Shown here: positions 60,083 through 60,346 of the stretch, in pieces
Position numbering within the stretch: the stretch's first letter is position 1
Layout of the letters: the number at the start of each line of letters is the position of its first letter
NCBI GenBank assembly: GCA_016784025.1
Contig: JADHVL010000023.1
Location: 1-60,346 of the forward strand
Direction: 5' to 3'
Length of the DNA stretch: 60,346 nucleotides
From: Fidelibacterota bacterium
GTDB lineage: Bacteria; Fidelibacterota; UBA8477; JABMPR01
Position numbers and translations under genes: made by a program
The notes under the pieces: generated by a model
Database searches by the model: none
What the model was told of the DNA's origin: nothing
The model's input: only the letters and a program-made list of their open reading frames with translations

Positions 60083-60346
60083 AATTCCTCCTTGATCCTA
60101 TCAGTCGATTGCAGGTGGTTAATATATCTGGAACGTATATAAAGTGTCACCTGACAAATTGTCATTCATTTCAACTCAAAACAAGTAGTTGACGCAATAT
60201 ACCATCTCTCATTTTTTTACACAAGTCTTTTAAGAATTTACTTTAAGTGTCAGGCTAAATTTATATTGCATACAGGGGCTTAGCCCCATAAATTGATTAA
60301 AAGTTTGGAGTAGGATTCAAAAGTTTTAATCGTAAAGAAATGGGTT
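60083..60346. other. Intergenic region at the right edge with two small palindromes
   Basis: No gene is visible before the window ends. A 6-1-6 palindrome TGACAA-A-TTGTCA lies at 60152-60164, about 70 bp upstream of the neighbouring start codon. GGGGCT-T-AGCCCC lies at 60275-60287. The first may be an operator for the exported-protein gene; the second could be a cut-off repeat. Confidence 0.5.

Noticed and set aside
1..60346. CRISPR array, tRNA and rRNA genes
   Set aside because: I saw no regularly spaced direct repeats with unique spacers and no tRNA or rRNA signature in the gaps; a tool search would be more sensitive.

Overview
The window looks like a chromosomal segment of a marine, Gram-negative bacterium of the Fibrobacterota-Chlorobiota-Bacteroidota (FCB) side of the tree. 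My best guess is Candidatus Marinimicrobia (Neomarinimicrobiota). This is an inference from three things: a Por/type IX-like C-terminal sorting domain (12962-14728), a dockerin-ended propeller protein with no cellulosome (11759-12904), and a ferredoxin-type 2-oxoacid oxidoreductase beside an iron-sulfur fumarase. No rRNA or tRNA gene is visible, so the assignment rests on gene content only.

Layout. The left edge (1-129) is the 5' part of a group II intron, probably class IIC, sitting just past the terminator of a fumarase / 2-oxoacid:ferredoxin oxidoreductase operon (185-4562, minus). Then come a Lon-like protease, an aldehyde dehydrogenase, a DUF1761 membrane protein, a long-chain acyl-CoA ligase, two secreted or surface proteins, an LD-carboxypeptidase, a duplicated LicD-type protein, YqgE, a penicillin-acylase-family hydrolase and a short GlpD (7.7-21.7 kb). 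Several intergenic gaps here hold inverted-repeat elements, and a 7-bp tandem repeat forms the 3' end of glpD.

From 32.9 kb leftwards to 21.9 kb runs the most striking locus, a sulfur island on the minus strand. Its order is an ArsR-family repressor, TusA, DsrE2, a second TusA-like gene broken by an in-frame TGA, a rhodanese-persulfide dioxygenase fusion, a NrfC-NrfD membrane fusion, a Psr/Soe-type molybdopterin oxidoreductase without a Tat signal, and two paralogous SLC13/DASS carriers flanking a universal stress protein. A textbook sigma70 promoter (TTGACA, 16 bp, TATATT) upstream of arsR carries a perfect 8-4-8 palindrome in its spacer. The set can be read as one pathway: sulfane sulfur is relayed by rhodanese, DsrE2 and TusA, oxidised to sulfite by the dioxygenase, oxidised or reduced by the molybdoenzyme with electrons exchanged at the quinone pool, and the anion moved by the carriers. 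The direction of the molybdoenzyme cannot be read from sequence.

From 33 kb on: aconitase, RecQ, a HicAB toxin-antitoxin pair with a direct-repeat operator, a lipoprotein esterase, RsmE, a polytopic membrane protein, a LytS/LytTR two-component pair, a seven-repeat propeller lipoprotein, a LOG-family protein overlapping an FMN-binding membrane protein, and a half-size asparaginase-like protein. A ParB-like / spore-photoproduct-lyase-like / DUF1858-like run follows (48.9-51.4 kb), then TPMT and several small proteins. The right end is a TonB-ExbB-ExbD-ExbD energy-transduction operon plus a second TonB, a C-terminal processing protease and an exported protein of unknown function.

Central carbon metabolism (fumarase, KGOR/POR-type enzyme, aconitase) is consistent with an anaerobic or microaerobic TCA cycle that uses ferredoxin. 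The dioxygenase would need some oxygen.
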